Notes: generated from the letters alone by a model not told the origin. Counted from the first letter of the stretch, positions 24,830-33,761 are shown. The stretch is 64,000 nucleotides of DNA from Pelagadaptatus aseana (GCA_040365065.1 BAABNI010000001.1:1-64000), one strand, 5' to 3'. Translations and numbers: made by a program.

Positions 24830-27034
24830 TCAGGATGACATCGGCAAATGATAGTGACGCTTGCCGGTGGCCGCGGCAATGGCATTGGCCACCGCCGGTG
24901 AGATCACTGGGGTACCCGGTTCGCCCACCCCGGTCGGGGCTTCTGCCGAAGGCACGATGTGCACTTCGACGTCGGGGAAATCGGACAACCGCACCACCTG
25001 ATATTTATCGAAATTACTCTCCACCACCTGCCCCTTGTTCAGAGTAATGGCGCTGTTGACCATCATCGCCAGACCAAACCCCAGACCGCCTTCCATCTGC
25101 GCACGAATGCTGTCGGGGTTAATGGCGATGCCGCAATCCACCGCGACCACCACCTTTTCCACCTGCGCCGCCCCGGTTTTCTCATCAACACTGACATCGG
25201 CCACCATGGCCACAAAGGAGTTAAAGGATTCGTGCACGGCTACACCGCGCCCCACTTTTTTGCCGGGTGCGATTTTAATCCTGCTGGGTTTGCCCCACTC
25301 GGCTTTTTCGGCCGCCAGCTTGAGCACTCCGGTGTGACGCGGGTGATTTTTTAACAGCGCCAGACGGTAATCCACCGGGTCGCGACCGGCCTTTTCAGCC
25401 AACTGATCAATAAACGTTTCGGCGGTATAAGCGGTATGGGTACTGCCCACCGCTCGCCACCACTGCACGGTAACCGGCAGTTCCGGCGAATGGGAATCCA
25501 CGTGCAAATTGGGAATTGCATAGGGCAAATTGTTCGCCCCTTCCACCGAAGTGTGATCCACGCCGTTGTGAATCATACCCGCTTCAAATGGCGTCCCCTT
25601 GGCAATGGACTGCCCGACCAGTCGGTGGTGCCAGGCTTTGGGCATGCCGGTTTCATCCAGTGTGGCGCGAATGCGATGGACATTGAGTGGTCGGTACCAG
25701 CCGCCGCGCATATCATCCTCCCGGGTCCACATCAGCTTCACGGGCAGCGGTTTACCCAGCGCCTGCTGCAGGGATTTTGCGATATGGGCGGTCTCCAGAA
25801 TGTAATCGGATTTGGGGTTGGCACGGCGCCCGAACGAACCACCGGCAAACAGCATGTGCACCGTGACCTGCTCAGGCCTCAAAGCAAAGATGGCAGCAAC
25901 CCCGGCCTGATCCGCGGTTTGCATTTGCGTGGCATTCCACACCTCAACCTTGTCGCCCTGCGGGTGTACCACACAGTTCAGAGGCTCCATGGAGGCATGG
26001 GCCAGATAGGGGTAGCGGTATTCCGCCTCAACCACATCCTCTGCCCGCTCCAATACGCCAATGGCATCACCATCGTTGCGCGCCGTGGCGCCGGGCTTGG
26101 CGGTGAGTCTGGAAAAGTCCGCGTAGATGTCTTCACTGCTTTGCTTGAAGGCAGCAGATTCGTCCCACTGAATGGTTAACGCGTCCCGACCTTTCTTCGC
26201 TGTCCAGAAATCGCGAGCGACGACCGCGACACCGGAAGGCACACTCAACACCGCCTCAACCCCAGCAATCTGCTTGGCTGCGGCATCATCGACACGGATC
26301 AGCCTGGCACCGAACAGGGGCGGGTGCGCAATCACTGCTGTTAACATGCCCGGCAATTTGAAATCCTGGGTAAACACCGCCGTGCCGTTGATTTTTGAAG
26401 CCGTATCCTTGCGCGGCAGTGACTGACCAATCAAACGAAATTCAGCCGGTTGCTTCAGCGTCACATCGGTTGGCATGGCTTGCACTGATGCCGCCTCGGC
26501 CAGTTCACCAAAGCTTGCGGTTCGACCGCTGCCCGGGTGACTGACAACACCGTTGCGCACCTCGAGTTCTGTCACAGGGACCTGCCACTGGCCGGCCGCC
26601 GCACTGGCCAGCATCGCTCGCGCCATGGCGCCGGCTTTGCGCAGCTGCTGCCAGGAATTGGCAATTCCGGTACTGCCCCCGGTACCCTGGGCAGGGCCCC
26701 AGTAGATATTGTTGTAGCGCTTGTGATCGGCAATGGCACCAATCACAACCACCTGCTCCCAGGAAGCATCCAACTCCTCCGCCACCAGCATGGCCAACCC
26801 GGAGTGGGTACCCTGCCCCATTTCCAAATGCTTGGCCGCCACCGTCACCCGACTGTCTTTATCAATGCTGATAAAGGCATTGGGGTTAAATTCCGCGGTG
26901 CTGCCGGGTATGCCAACGGACGGACTGGCATCGGCTTTTACCCGGGGCGCTTGAATCCCCAGAGCCAATAAAGCGCCGGCACCCAATCCGAACTTGACGA
27001 AGTCGCGACGATTGATGGTTTTGATCTCACTCAT
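24830..27034 (-). CDS. Isoquinoline 1-oxidoreductase-like large (molybdopterin) subunit, Tat-exported
   Basis: 734 residues from ATG 27034 (GAGGTG 7 bases upstream). The frame continues upstream to 27184 but would run through the small-subunit gene. The N-terminus is a twin-arginine signal (NRRDFVKFGLGAGALLALG). The body is the xanthine-dehydrogenase/aldehyde-oxidase molybdopterin-cytosine domain in its IorB-type form, with AGGSFGRRANPKSDYI, QWWRAVGSTHTAYTAE, VAVDCGIAINPDSIRAQMEGG and the C-terminal PTGVGEPGTPVISPAVANAI, in which the Glu of GVGE is the catalytic base. It would hydroxylate an N-heterocycle or aldehyde in the periplasm. The small subunit lies 10 bp upstream; no FAD subunit or cytochrome is near. 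Confidence 0.92.
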   Translation of the reverse strand: MSEIKTINRRDFVKFGLGAGALLALGIQAPRVKADASPSVGIPGSTAEFNPNAFISIDKDSRVTVAAKHLEMGQGTHSGLAMLVAEELDASWEQVVVIGAIADHKRYNNIYWGPAQGTGGSTGIANSWQQLRKAGAMARAMLASAAAGQWQVPVTELEVRNGVVSHPGSGRTASFGELAEAASVQAMPTDVTLKQPAEFRLIGQSLPRKDTASKINGTAVFTQDFKLPGMLTAVIAHPPLFGARLIRVDDAAAKQIAGVEAVLSVPSGVAVVARDFWTAKKGRDALTIQWDESAAFKQSSEDIYADFSRLTAKPGATARNDGDAIGVLERAEDVVEAEYRYPYLAHASMEPLNCVVHPQGDKVEVWNATQMQTADQAGVAAIFALRPEQVTVHMLFAGGSFGRRANPKSDYILETAHIAKSLQQALGKPLPVKLMWTREDDMRGGWYRPLNVHRIRATLDETGMPKAWHHRLVGQSIAKGTPFEAGMIHNGVDHTSVEGANNLPYAIPNLHVDSHSPELPVTVQWWRAVGSTHTAYTAETFIDQLAEKAGRDPVDYRLALLKNHPRHTGVLKLAAEKAEWGKPSRIKIAPGKKVGRGVAVHESFNSFVAMVADVSVDEKTGAAQVEKVVVAVDCGIAINPDSIRAQMEGGLGFGLAMMVNSAITLNKGQVVESNFDKYQVVRLSDFPDVEVHIVPSAEAPTGVGEPGTPVISPAVANAIAAATGKRHYHLPMSS

Positions 27035-27044
27035 GACGCCCACC

Positions 27045-27503
27045 TCAACCCAGTTTTTTCGCCGCGGTGTGAACACCCGCGCGAATCCGATGATAGGTAT
27101 TGCAGCGACAAAGATTGCCCGACAGGGCATTGTCGATGTCCGCATCCGACGGGCTGGCATTGGTGGCCAGTAATGCCGCCGCACTCATGATCTGACCGGA
27201 CTGGCAAAAACCGCACTGGGCGACTTCGTGCTCTTGCCAGGCCTGCTGCACTGCCTGGCCCTGAGGAGAATCAGAAACCCCCTCAATGGTGGTAATCTGG
27301 CTGCCCTCGGCCGCAATCACCGGGGTAACACAGGAGCGGATTGCCTGACCATTGAGGTGAACGGTACAGGCGCCACACTGGGCCATGCCACAACCGAATT
27401 TGGTACCTGTCATGCCGATATGCTCGCGAATCACCCACAACAGGGGCGTATCGGGCGAGACATCCAGCGTATGTTGTTCCCCATTGATATTAAGAGTTAC
27501 CAC
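27045..27503 (-). CDS. Two-[2Fe-2S] small subunit of the same oxidoreductase (IorA-like)
   Basis: 152 residues, a normal length. The plant-type ferredoxin cluster is held by C38, C43, C46 and C58 (GCGMAQCGACTVHL, RSCVTP). The second cluster is held by C97, C100, C132 and C134 (QCGFCQSGQ, LCRCNTYHRI). It lacks its own signal and probably rides out with the Tat-bearing large subunit. It carries electrons from the molybdenum site to an unidentified acceptor. The two genes form one operon, 10 bp apart. Confidence 0.95.
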   Translation of the reverse strand: MVTLNINGEQHTLDVSPDTPLLWVIREHIGMTGTKFGCGMAQCGACTVHLNGQAIRSCVTPVIAAEGSQITTIEGVSDSPQGQAVQQAWQEHEVAQCGFCQSGQIMSAAALLATNASPSDADIDNALSGNLCRCNTYHRIRAGVHTAAKKLG

Positions 27504-27767
27504 GTTACTTCCTCCCGGCTATATAGCCTGAATAATGGCGATCGGATATTAACTATAGGTACGCACACCTATTTTTCTAGCTCAAACTGACTGCAGTAAA
27601 TTGAGCCTAAGCGTATCGTTTTCAAGGGCAAAGAGCGCTGGACTAAAACACAGAAAGTCAGGACAAAACGGTCACGCAAATCATCCGCGTTCAATGCTGG
27701 CTGTTTGGCACCAGATTTAACTAGAATTAATAAACCAATCTGACAACATCCGAGCGACAAGGAATCG

Positions 27768-28316
27768 ATGATGGAAGTAACCACCCTGAGCATCCTGCTG
27801 CTGATATTGATCGGTCTGTTTATCGGCAACCGCATCACCAAAGCACTGGTAGATCGAGTCGGCACCGAAAGGAAAATCCCCGAAAATCGAATTGAATATG
27901 TGACCAAGTCCATCCAAATCCTGTGGGTTTTTCTGGGCATTCTGGTGGCCATTGCCTTAACCGGCAGCAACATCAAAGACGTCGGTGTATTGATCGGCTC
28001 CTCACTGGCGTTTCTCGGCGTTGCCCTGTTTGCCCAGTGGTCACTGCTGAGCAACGCCACCGCCAGCATCATTGTGTTTTTCTTCTTTCCCTATCGGGCT
28101 GGTAACTGGGTGGAAATTATTGATGGTGAGAATACGGTCATTGGTAAAATCAAAGAAATCTCTTTGTTTCATGTGATCATGATCGATGAGGATGGCGCCA
28201 CGGTAACCTACCCTAATTCACTGGTGTTTCAGAAGGCGGTTCGCATAACCAGAAAAAAACCGGCCAGGAAAAGTTCGGCCGACGACAATCAAAAAGACAA
28301 TAAGGCAACACCATGA
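27768..28316 (+). CDS. Small MscS-like mechanosensitive-channel protein
   Basis: 182 residues, shorter than E. coli MscS (286). It has a first helix (about 5-22), a second (about 48-68), and the pore-lining third helix region GSSLAFLGVALFAQWSLLSNATASIIVFF, whose small-residue pattern fits MscS TM3. A beta domain follows (WVEIIDGENTVIGKIKEISLFH, TYPNSLVFQKAV). The C-terminal vestibule is missing and replaced by a Lys-rich tail. Two adjacent ATGs (27768, 27771) follow AAGGA; the second is better spaced. The stop overlaps the next ATG (ATGA). Confidence 0.85.
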   Translation: MMEVTTLSILLLILIGLFIGNRITKALVDRVGTERKIPENRIEYVTKSIQILWVFLGILVAIALTGSNIKDVGVLIGSSLAFLGVALFAQWSLLSNATASIIVFFFFPYRAGNWVEIIDGENTVIGKIKEISLFHVIMIDEDGATVTYPNSLVFQKAVRITRKKPARKSSADDNQKDNKATP

Positions 28317-28801
28317 AAAAGTACTTCCAGAATTTAGCCAAAGCTCTTATTGGGAAAGATATCAAAGAGTTGGGTGCGACTGAAAAACAGGTACTTGAGA
28401 GTATCGCCGAACACACCACCGTATCGGAAAATGTCAACGAGGCTTATGTTGACTCTCTCACTTTTGGAGAACGGGTCGCCGACGAAGTCTCTCGCTTTGG
28501 TGGATCGTGGAAGTTCATTGGTATATTTTTCTCAATCATTGCAATTTGGATCATCACCAACAGCTACTTCCTGCTTAGCGATGATGCCTTTGACCCCTAC
28601 CCATACATTTTGCTCAATCTGGGACTGTCCACTCTGGCTGCATTTCAAGCGCCTATTATCATGATGTCGCAGAACCGGCAGGCGGAGAAAGACCGGCTCA
28701 AACAAGAGGCCGCCTACCAAATCAACCTAAAACTGGAGATCGAGATCATGCGCCTGCACGACAGACTGGACGATCTGACATCAAGACAAACTTCGGACTA
28801 A
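28313..28801 (+). CDS. DUF1003 membrane protein
   Basis: 162 residues. The family core is clear: FGGSWKFIGIFFSIIAIWIITN (helix 1, about 61-82), FDPYPYILLNLGLSTLAAFQAPIIMMSQNRQ (helix 2 and the conserved end), then a basic/acidic coiled tail (KDRLKQEAAYQINLKLEIEIMRLHDRLDDL). The role of DUF1003 is not known. It overlaps the MscS-like gene by 4 bp and is 4 bp from the GAF gene, so the three are translationally linked. A shared role in envelope tension or ion stress is an inference. Confidence 0.92.
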   Translation: MKKYFQNLAKALIGKDIKELGATEKQVLESIAEHTTVSENVNEAYVDSLTFGERVADEVSRFGGSWKFIGIFFSIIAIWIITNSYFLLSDDAFDPYPYILLNLGLSTLAAFQAPIIMMSQNRQAEKDRLKQEAAYQINLKLEIEIMRLHDRLDDLTSRQTSD

Positions 28802-28805
28802 CATC

Positions 28806-29246
28806 ATGCAAAAATCAGAACTGACGTCTTTTTACAGCGACATTCTTCAGCAAGGCCTGGCCCGTTTTGATTTGGCTCTGGGGATTGTCAGCCGTATTGA
28901 AAATACAAATTACCAAGTGGTCATGGTGCTGCCTGATAATGGCGCATTCACGGCCGGCGACATTTTTCCCCTGCAGGATACTTACTGTCGCGAAGTGGCC
29001 ACCAATAAAACCACTGTAGCACTGACCCAATTGAATGGCGTGCCCGGTTTATGCAAACACCCACTGTATTCCGGCCTGCCACTGGAATCCTATATCAGCA
29101 CGCCGATCCTGCTTGACGGTAACGTCTGGGGGACGTTGAATTTCAGCTCAATGAAGATTCGCGATCACGACTTCAGCCAGGATGACATTGAGCAGATTAA
29201 GCATTGGGCAGGGTTGCTTGCGGAAAAGATTAAGTCACAGAAATAA
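28806..29246 (+). CDS. Stand-alone GAF-domain protein
   Basis: 146 residues making a single GAF fold: DLALGIVSRIENTNYQVVMVLP, PLQDTYCREVATNKTTVAL, SYISTPILLDGNVWGTLNFSS, then a closing helix DIEQIKHWAGLLAEKI. It has no output domain, so it would act as a ligand or redox sensor for a partner. The Cys in TYCREV is at the position seen in fRMsr-like and light-sensing GAFs, but no other fRMsr cysteines are in place. It is the last gene of the MscS-DUF1003-GAF operon and converges with the HxlR gene after 11 bp. Confidence 0.88.
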   Translation: MQKSELTSFYSDILQQGLARFDLALGIVSRIENTNYQVVMVLPDNGAFTAGDIFPLQDTYCREVATNKTTVALTQLNGVPGLCKHPLYSGLPLESYISTPILLDGNVWGTLNFSSMKIRDHDFSQDDIEQIKHWAGLLAEKIKSQK

Positions 29247-29257
29247 TCCCTGTAACG

Positions 29258-29635
29258 TCAGACTTTCTCGTCGTAGGCCGCTCGGCTGCGCTTGATATCA
29301 TCGTGATGCTTATCCGCCCAGGACACCAATTGATAGAGGGGTTTGACAATGTCGCGCCCCATCTCGGTCAGCTCGTATTCGACTCTGGCGGGCACCTCCG
29401 GGTACACCGTGCGACTGACATAGCCCTCCCGCTCCAGATCACGCAGGGTTTGGGTCAGCATGCGCTGGGAGATGCCAATGATTCGCGACTTCAGTGAATT
29501 GAATCTGTCCGCCCCATCCACCAGTGCAAACATAATCAACATCGACCACTTATCGCCAATCTGAGCCACCACATTGCGAATGGGGCAATCTTCGTCGTTG
29601 TAGAACACCCGCTTTTCCGGTTTCGCTTTGGCCAC
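29258..29635 (-). CDS. HxlR-family winged-helix regulator
   Basis: 125 residues. The hallmark N-terminal CPIRNVVAQIGDKWSMLIMFAL (Cys then DKWS) leads to a winged helix: FNSLKSRIIGISQRMLTQTLRDLEREGYVSRTVYPEVPARVEYELTEMG in family order. Some members sense reactive electrophiles through that Cys (C17). It is divergent from the SnoaL-like gene at 29797; two near-identical inverted repeats lie between them, which makes that gene its likely target. Confidence 0.93.
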   Translation of the reverse strand: MAKAKPEKRVFYNDEDCPIRNVVAQIGDKWSMLIMFALVDGADRFNSLKSRIIGISQRMLTQTLRDLEREGYVSRTVYPEVPARVEYELTEMGRDIVKPLYQLVSWADKHHDDIKRSRAAYDEKV

Positions 29636-29721
29636 GTCTCTGTCCTCTCCCGTATCGCCGTTATTTGTTCAGGGTTACCAAAAAGTGCCTATCGCACATT
29701 TCTGTGCCTAATTGTATTGCA

Positions 29722-29757
29722 GGTTATCATTAATTACCATGGTTATTATTAGTAACC
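29722..29757. promoter_or_regulatory. Two tandem operator-like repeats in the HxlR/SnoaL divergent gap
   Basis: GGTTATCATTAATTACC (29722-29738) and GGTTATTATTAGTAACC (29741-29757) are two 17-bp near copies starting 19 bp apart. The second has perfect arms GGTTA/TAACC; the first is imperfect. Two copies about two helical turns apart suit cooperative binding of HxlR dimers. Confidence 0.65.
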
Positions 29758-29796
29758 AAAACTGATAAACGCCAACCAATATTTGAGGACTGACCC

Positions 29797-30339
29797 ATGC
29801 TAAAAGCCATTGCTTCCCTGTTGATCATTCTGGCCAGCACCACCGTTGCGGCAGACAACGCCACCAAACCCATCATCGACCTGCAATCCCTGCAAAAGCC
29901 TGACTGGACCCAGGCCGAACTGGATAACGCCACGGTGATTACCGATTTTGTGCAGAACCTGATGAACAACCACAATTTTGAATACGTACTGGAGCACTAC
30001 AACGACAGTGCCTATGTGCAGCACAACCGCAACCTGCCGGACAAGGTCACCGGTCTGGTGGGTTTTCTGCAGGATTTTGTTGAGGACTACCCGGATTACA
30101 GCTACGAGGTAAAGCACATCTACGTGGATGGCGATTTCGTCACCTTCCACTCTCACGCGACCTTGAAACAAGAGGACCGGGGCAACGACCAGAAGGGTAT
30201 GAACATTGTTGATATCTGGCGCTTGGAAGACGGCCGGATTGTGGAACACTGGGATGCGATTCAGGCTCTCGATGGCTTTATGCGCTTTTACTCACTGCTG
30301 AGTGGCGGCAACATTCGCAACGATAACGGGGTATTCTAA
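29797..30339 (+). CDS. Exported SnoaL-like (NTF2-fold) protein
   Basis: 180 residues. A signal peptide (about 1-19, VAAD) precedes an NTF2-like domain with the SnoaL pattern: VITDFVQNLMNNHNFEYVLEHY, YVQHNRNLPDKVTGLVGFLQDF, VTFHSHATLKQ and GMNIVDIWRLEDGRIVEHWDAIQ. Members are small-molecule isomerases, hydrolases or binding proteins; the substrate is unknown. Its control by the divergent HxlR regulator suggests a response to quinones or aldehydes. Two hairpins follow the stop. Confidence 0.9.
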   Translation: MLKAIASLLIILASTTVAADNATKPIIDLQSLQKPDWTQAELDNATVITDFVQNLMNNHNFEYVLEHYNDSAYVQHNRNLPDKVTGLVGFLQDFVEDYPDYSYEVKHIYVDGDFVTFHSHATLKQEDRGNDQKGMNIVDIWRLEDGRIVEHWDAIQALDGFMRFYSLLSGGNIRNDNGVF

Positions 30340-30356
30340 AACGAGGAATTCGAACT

Positions 30357-30384
30357 CGGGTTGCGACCAGCAGGCCGCAACCCG
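30357..30384. terminator. Hairpin after the SnoaL-like gene
   Basis: CGGGTTGCG (30357-30365) pairs perfectly with CGCAACCCG (30376-30384). No T-run follows, so it may be a weak terminator or a 3'-end stabiliser. Confidence 0.55.
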
Positions 30385-30408
30385 AAACCTGCCGAGGATT
30401 CAAAAATC

Positions 30409-30458
30409 ACCTTGCCACTTGCCCATTTCTATAACACGTCATAGGGCAAGGGGCAGGT
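30409..30458. terminator. Extended hairpin between convergent genes
   Basis: CTTGCCC (30418-30424) pairs with GGGCAAG (30444-30450). The stem extends outward through TGCC/GGCA and ACC/GGT with one mismatch and one bulge. With the neighbouring hairpin it separates the SnoaL-like gene from the convergent GST-like gene. Confidence 0.5.
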
Positions 30459-30480
30459 GTGTTCGACAGGGTTTACTTGA

Positions 30481-31500
30481 TCAAGCGTCAGCGGCCAGAA
30501 AAGTCAGGCATTGGGTGTCGTCCAATAAATTCACCAATTCATTATTGTCAGCAACCTTGGCAAATTTTCTGCGCAGCTCATCCAAGGTATTGGCCTGATA
30601 TTTAAACGTTTTCTGCTGAAACAACTGACCATTCATAGTCAGACTGGTCTCTTTCTCTCCGGCATGCCAGGCCCGATGATTGGCCTCCATCCAAGGCAAA
30701 AATCTTGTGGCCATCTCCTGCGCCAGAATCGGTTTAAGAGTGGGCATCAGAGTCTCCAGCGATTCAAAATCGCCTTCGATTGAGGGTTCCAGCATACGTT
30801 TGAGGTAAGCCACCAGTGTCGGCGCATTGGCTTCCAGGTAGGAGCCTGCGGTGGGATCGGTCCACGCCTGATACAAATTACACCACAGGCCGAAGTCGCC
30901 AAAACATGGGCGACCGCCCAAAAGGTATGACCGGGTTTGGAAATGGGCTTCCAGTAAGGCGGCAAGGTCCATAAACGATTGCTTCAACTGGGGTATGTTG
31001 GTTTCGTTACCACCGGAATAAACCAGGCGCGGTACCATTCTACGCACCAAAAAGCGGGAGATAACGGGGCGTGCTGCAGCTGCCCACCATTTTCCTTTGA
31101 GAAGCTCACGGGCGAGCCGTTTGCCAGTGGCGGTGGCGTCCGCCTTGTAGAACCAACGTTGAAAAAACATCAGTTTGTTACACCACTCGTCACCGAACTC
31201 TTCGAACAGACAGGACAAAAACCACAGGGTTTGATCTTCGGGGTGAATGCTTGGCCCAGTGTATTCCTCTTCCAGACGCTCAATAATCAGGGTTGAATCC
31301 TGCATGACTTCGCCAGATGGAAAAAACAGAAGCGGTATCAACTGAACTTTTGCGTGCTTCTGAAACAGTTTTTCGTTCTTGAAGCTGCGATCAATCCACT
31401 GGTAGGGAATGCCTTTAAACTTTAAAAAAGATTCGACCTTTACGGTATAGGGGGATGGCTCCAGTCCCATCAGACCAAATTGGGATGTGGTTTGATTCAT
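30481..31500 (-). CDS. Glutathione S-transferase-like protein, paralog of the 3323 gene
   Basis: 339 residues. The N-terminal thioredoxin-like domain reads LMGLEPSPYTVKVESFLKFKGIPYQW, with LIPLLFF and DSTLIIERLEEEY as glutathione-site motifs. A long helical C-terminal half includes YLLGGRPCFGDFGLWCNLYQAW. Domain order and the atypical C-terminal length match the protein at 3323-4429. The active-site position is Ser rather than Cys. It is the last of three minus-strand thioredoxin-fold genes, 44 bp after the YfcG-like gene, so it probably shares a transcript. Substrate unknown. Confidence 0.83.
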   Translation of the reverse strand: MNQTTSQFGLMGLEPSPYTVKVESFLKFKGIPYQWIDRSFKNEKLFQKHAKVQLIPLLFFPSGEVMQDSTLIIERLEEEYTGPSIHPEDQTLWFLSCLFEEFGDEWCNKLMFFQRWFYKADATATGKRLARELLKGKWWAAAARPVISRFLVRRMVPRLVYSGGNETNIPQLKQSFMDLAALLEAHFQTRSYLLGGRPCFGDFGLWCNLYQAWTDPTAGSYLEANAPTLVAYLKRMLEPSIEGDFESLETLMPTLKPILAQEMATRFLPWMEANHRAWHAGEKETSLTMNGQLFQQKTFKYQANTLDELRRKFAKVADNNELVNLLDDTQCLTFLAADA

Positions 31501-31544
31501 AATCGTTCCTCAAAAATTTTTATTCTTGTCTCGTTAAAATCTGC

Positions 31545-32228
31545 TCAGGTTTGCAAGGTTTTCTTGGCATTGTTTGCAAACTCTTCCGTGTCCTTTTTGT
31601 CTTTGAGCATATTGCCGAGACTGAAAGGCACTTCAATGCCCGCCGCCATACCCGGCTGTTCACGCATAAGCTCCAGCCAGCGTTGCAGGTAATCCAGTCC
31701 ATCAATGGAAACGCCAGACCACTTGTAGGTTCGCACCCAGCACCAGTTGGCGATATCGGCAATGGAATAGTCATCGGCCAGCCATTCATTGTCCGCCAGA
31801 TGACCATCAAGCACTTCGAACAGCCGCCGGCACTCGTTCTGGTAGCGATCGATGGCCGGTTGAATTTTTTCCGGAAAGTAGCGATGAAACACATTGGCCT
31901 GTCCCATCATCGGGCCCACGCCGCCCATCTGAAACATCAGCCACTGCATCACCCGTGAACGCCCCTTGGCATCGGCTGGCAACAGGCGACCGGCTTTCTC
32001 TGCCAGATAGATCATGATGGCGCCGGACTCGAATATGGAAAAATCATCCGCCTCGCGATCGACAATGGCAGGGATGCGACCGTTGGGGTTTAAGGCCAGA
32101 AACTCCGGTTGCTTTTGCTCGCCCTCGGCAATATTGACGAAATGGGTTTCGTAGGAAATTTTCAGGGCTTCCAGCGTACAGGACACCTTGTGACCATTGG
32201 GCGTAGGCGCGGTGTATAAATCAATCAT
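31545..32228 (-). CDS. YfcG/YghU-like glutathione-dependent disulfide-bond oxidoreductase
   Basis: 227 residues from ATG 32228; the longer frame to 32342 runs inside the previous gene. The start MIDLYTAPTPNGHKVSCTLE is the signature of the nu-class GSTs (YfcG, YghU). RIPAIVD supplies the cis-proline and FESGAIMIYLAEK the glutathione site, followed by the typical LQW/MQW-x-MFQMGGVGPMMGQ segment. YfcG reduces disulfides using bound glutathione disulfide. It overlaps the upstream DsbA-like gene by four bases (ATGA). Confidence 0.9.
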   Translation of the reverse strand: MIDLYTAPTPNGHKVSCTLEALKISYETHFVNIAEGEQKQPEFLALNPNGRIPAIVDREADDFSIFESGAIMIYLAEKAGRLLPADAKGRSRVMQWLMFQMGGVGPMMGQANVFHRYFPEKIQPAIDRYQNECRRLFEVLDGHLADNEWLADDYSIADIANWCWVRTYKWSGVSIDGLDYLQRWLELMREQPGMAAGIEVPFSLGNMLKDKKDTEEFANNAKKTLQT

Positions 32229-33574
32229 AGAGCGGTTCTCCTGCGAATTTCTGCGGCGACCAGCCACAGTCGATCCTGTCCCCAAACCACCAGATCCGGT
32301 TCCCCTGACGGGCCGCAGAGCTTGTAACAAGGAACACCCCACAACCCCATGCCATCGACCATTTCGTCCTGATTCTTTTCAACTTCAATTTTCCAGTTGT
32401 CGGTACCCATGTGCTCAAGGGCTCTGTTCCAATCCAGCCCAGCTTCTTCAACAGCCTGTTGCATGTGCGACGGCTTGTGTAACCCCTTGCCTTGCGACCA
32501 GGCGTGTCGCAGCAAAGTACTGAGCAATTCACAGTCCTTGCCCAGCGATCTGGCCCAGGGTAGCAACGAGTAGGCCTGTCGGGTTGGGGAGCCTATGGGG
32601 GGCACAAGCTTGCCAAACGGCACCCCGAAAAAATCCGCCTCGCGCTTGGTATCAAACATGATGTATTTGCTCTTGGCTCGGGTCGCGGGTACGCCGCGCA
32701 TGACCATGGGCAACACCGGCTTGTGGTGAAACTGGATATGACAGGCTTGCACCAACGCAAGGGTTCTATCGTAAATAATCGATGTGTAGGGACTGTTCAA
32801 TGACGGGAAAAAATGCAGATCCAGATTGCTGGCATCAATGCCGTCGAGATCATGGGAGGGTCGCGTCACCAGATAGGGTTCGCCAGAGGCTTTGCAGGCA
32901 CCAAGATCGCGCAGGCGTTGCTCCAGATGAAACAGTCGATCGACCCCCCAGTACCACTCGCCACCGTAATAAAAAGTGGCGCCTGAATAGTGCCCTAAGG
33001 CCGCCAGTCGCTGTGAACCATTATCAAGCGCCCTGTTAATATCCGCCTCATCACTCTGGCCGGGCGCTATGGTTTTGTCGAACCACATATCCGAACTTAT
33101 GCTGGCAATTTCCCTGATAAAACCGTCGCGACTTAAATCCGTTAACCGACTGGCTGCTTGATGTTGTCTTTCCGGGCTGGGGGTCACAGCGGCATCGACC
33201 GGGAAGTTCAAGCCCAAATGGGGAGCGATCATTTCGGCATCCCGCCGTGCCCATACCGTCAACTTGTCTTGCTCGGGTTGATCCTTGCCGCCAGTAGCCC
33301 GAATCAGATGCGGAATGATTTCCACATCGTAACGCTCGGCAAACCTGGCGAGAATCTGAGCGGTCAGGTGAGAGTACGGGTCATCAAGCTGATGAAAGTA
33401 TTCCACCACATGGCCACACTGTTTGGCCCGGCGTTTCTTCTCGAAAGCCGCCCGCTTTTTTGCAATCTGTCTGCTGCTGGCAATGCGGCTGAACAGTTTC
33501 GCAATGATAAAGCGCAGAGTCCGGGAAGGGTCCACGATGCTGGCGGAGTTGGGATTGTTTTCAGGTTCAAGCAT
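32225..33574 (-). CDS. Tandem DsbA-like (HCCA-isomerase-type) thioredoxin-fold protein
   Basis: 449 residues, about twice the size of a single 2-hydroxychromene-2-carboxylate isomerase/DsbA-like domain. The first unit begins VVEYFHQLDDPYSHLTAQIL (about residue 56) and the second LDLHFFPSLNSPYTSIIYDRTL (about 253). Both have the P-Y-S/T motif that replaces CxxC in the HCCA group. The C-terminus has GLWGVPCYKLCGPSGEPDLVVWGQDRLWL in the family's closing pattern. It likely uses glutathione as cofactor. It is the first of three co-transcribed thioredoxin-fold genes, which together suggest glutathione-dependent breakdown or isomerisation of an aromatic or electrophilic compound. Confidence 0.83.
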   Translation of the reverse strand: MLEPENNPNSASIVDPSRTLRFIIAKLFSRIASSRQIAKKRAAFEKKRRAKQCGHVVEYFHQLDDPYSHLTAQILARFAERYDVEIIPHLIRATGGKDQPEQDKLTVWARRDAEMIAPHLGLNFPVDAAVTPSPERQHQAASRLTDLSRDGFIREIASISSDMWFDKTIAPGQSDEADINRALDNGSQRLAALGHYSGATFYYGGEWYWGVDRLFHLEQRLRDLGACKASGEPYLVTRPSHDLDGIDASNLDLHFFPSLNSPYTSIIYDRTLALVQACHIQFHHKPVLPMVMRGVPATRAKSKYIMFDTKREADFFGVPFGKLVPPIGSPTRQAYSLLPWARSLGKDCELLSTLLRHAWSQGKGLHKPSHMQQAVEEAGLDWNRALEHMGTDNWKIEVEKNQDEMVDGMGLWGVPCYKLCGPSGEPDLVVWGQDRLWLVAAEIRRRTAL

Positions 33575-33761
33575 TTGCTGAGCGTTCCAACCGATGGGTT
33601 TATGGAATTTATTATCAGGTCAAAACGTCATTACCGGAATGATATGATCACACACTAAATTTGATTATTTGCAACACCTTTTAGAGTTAAAAGCTCTTCC
33701 CCAAGACCTCGTAATTGACTTACAAAGGCGTTTCCCCCAAAACGCGGGAAACACAAACAAT

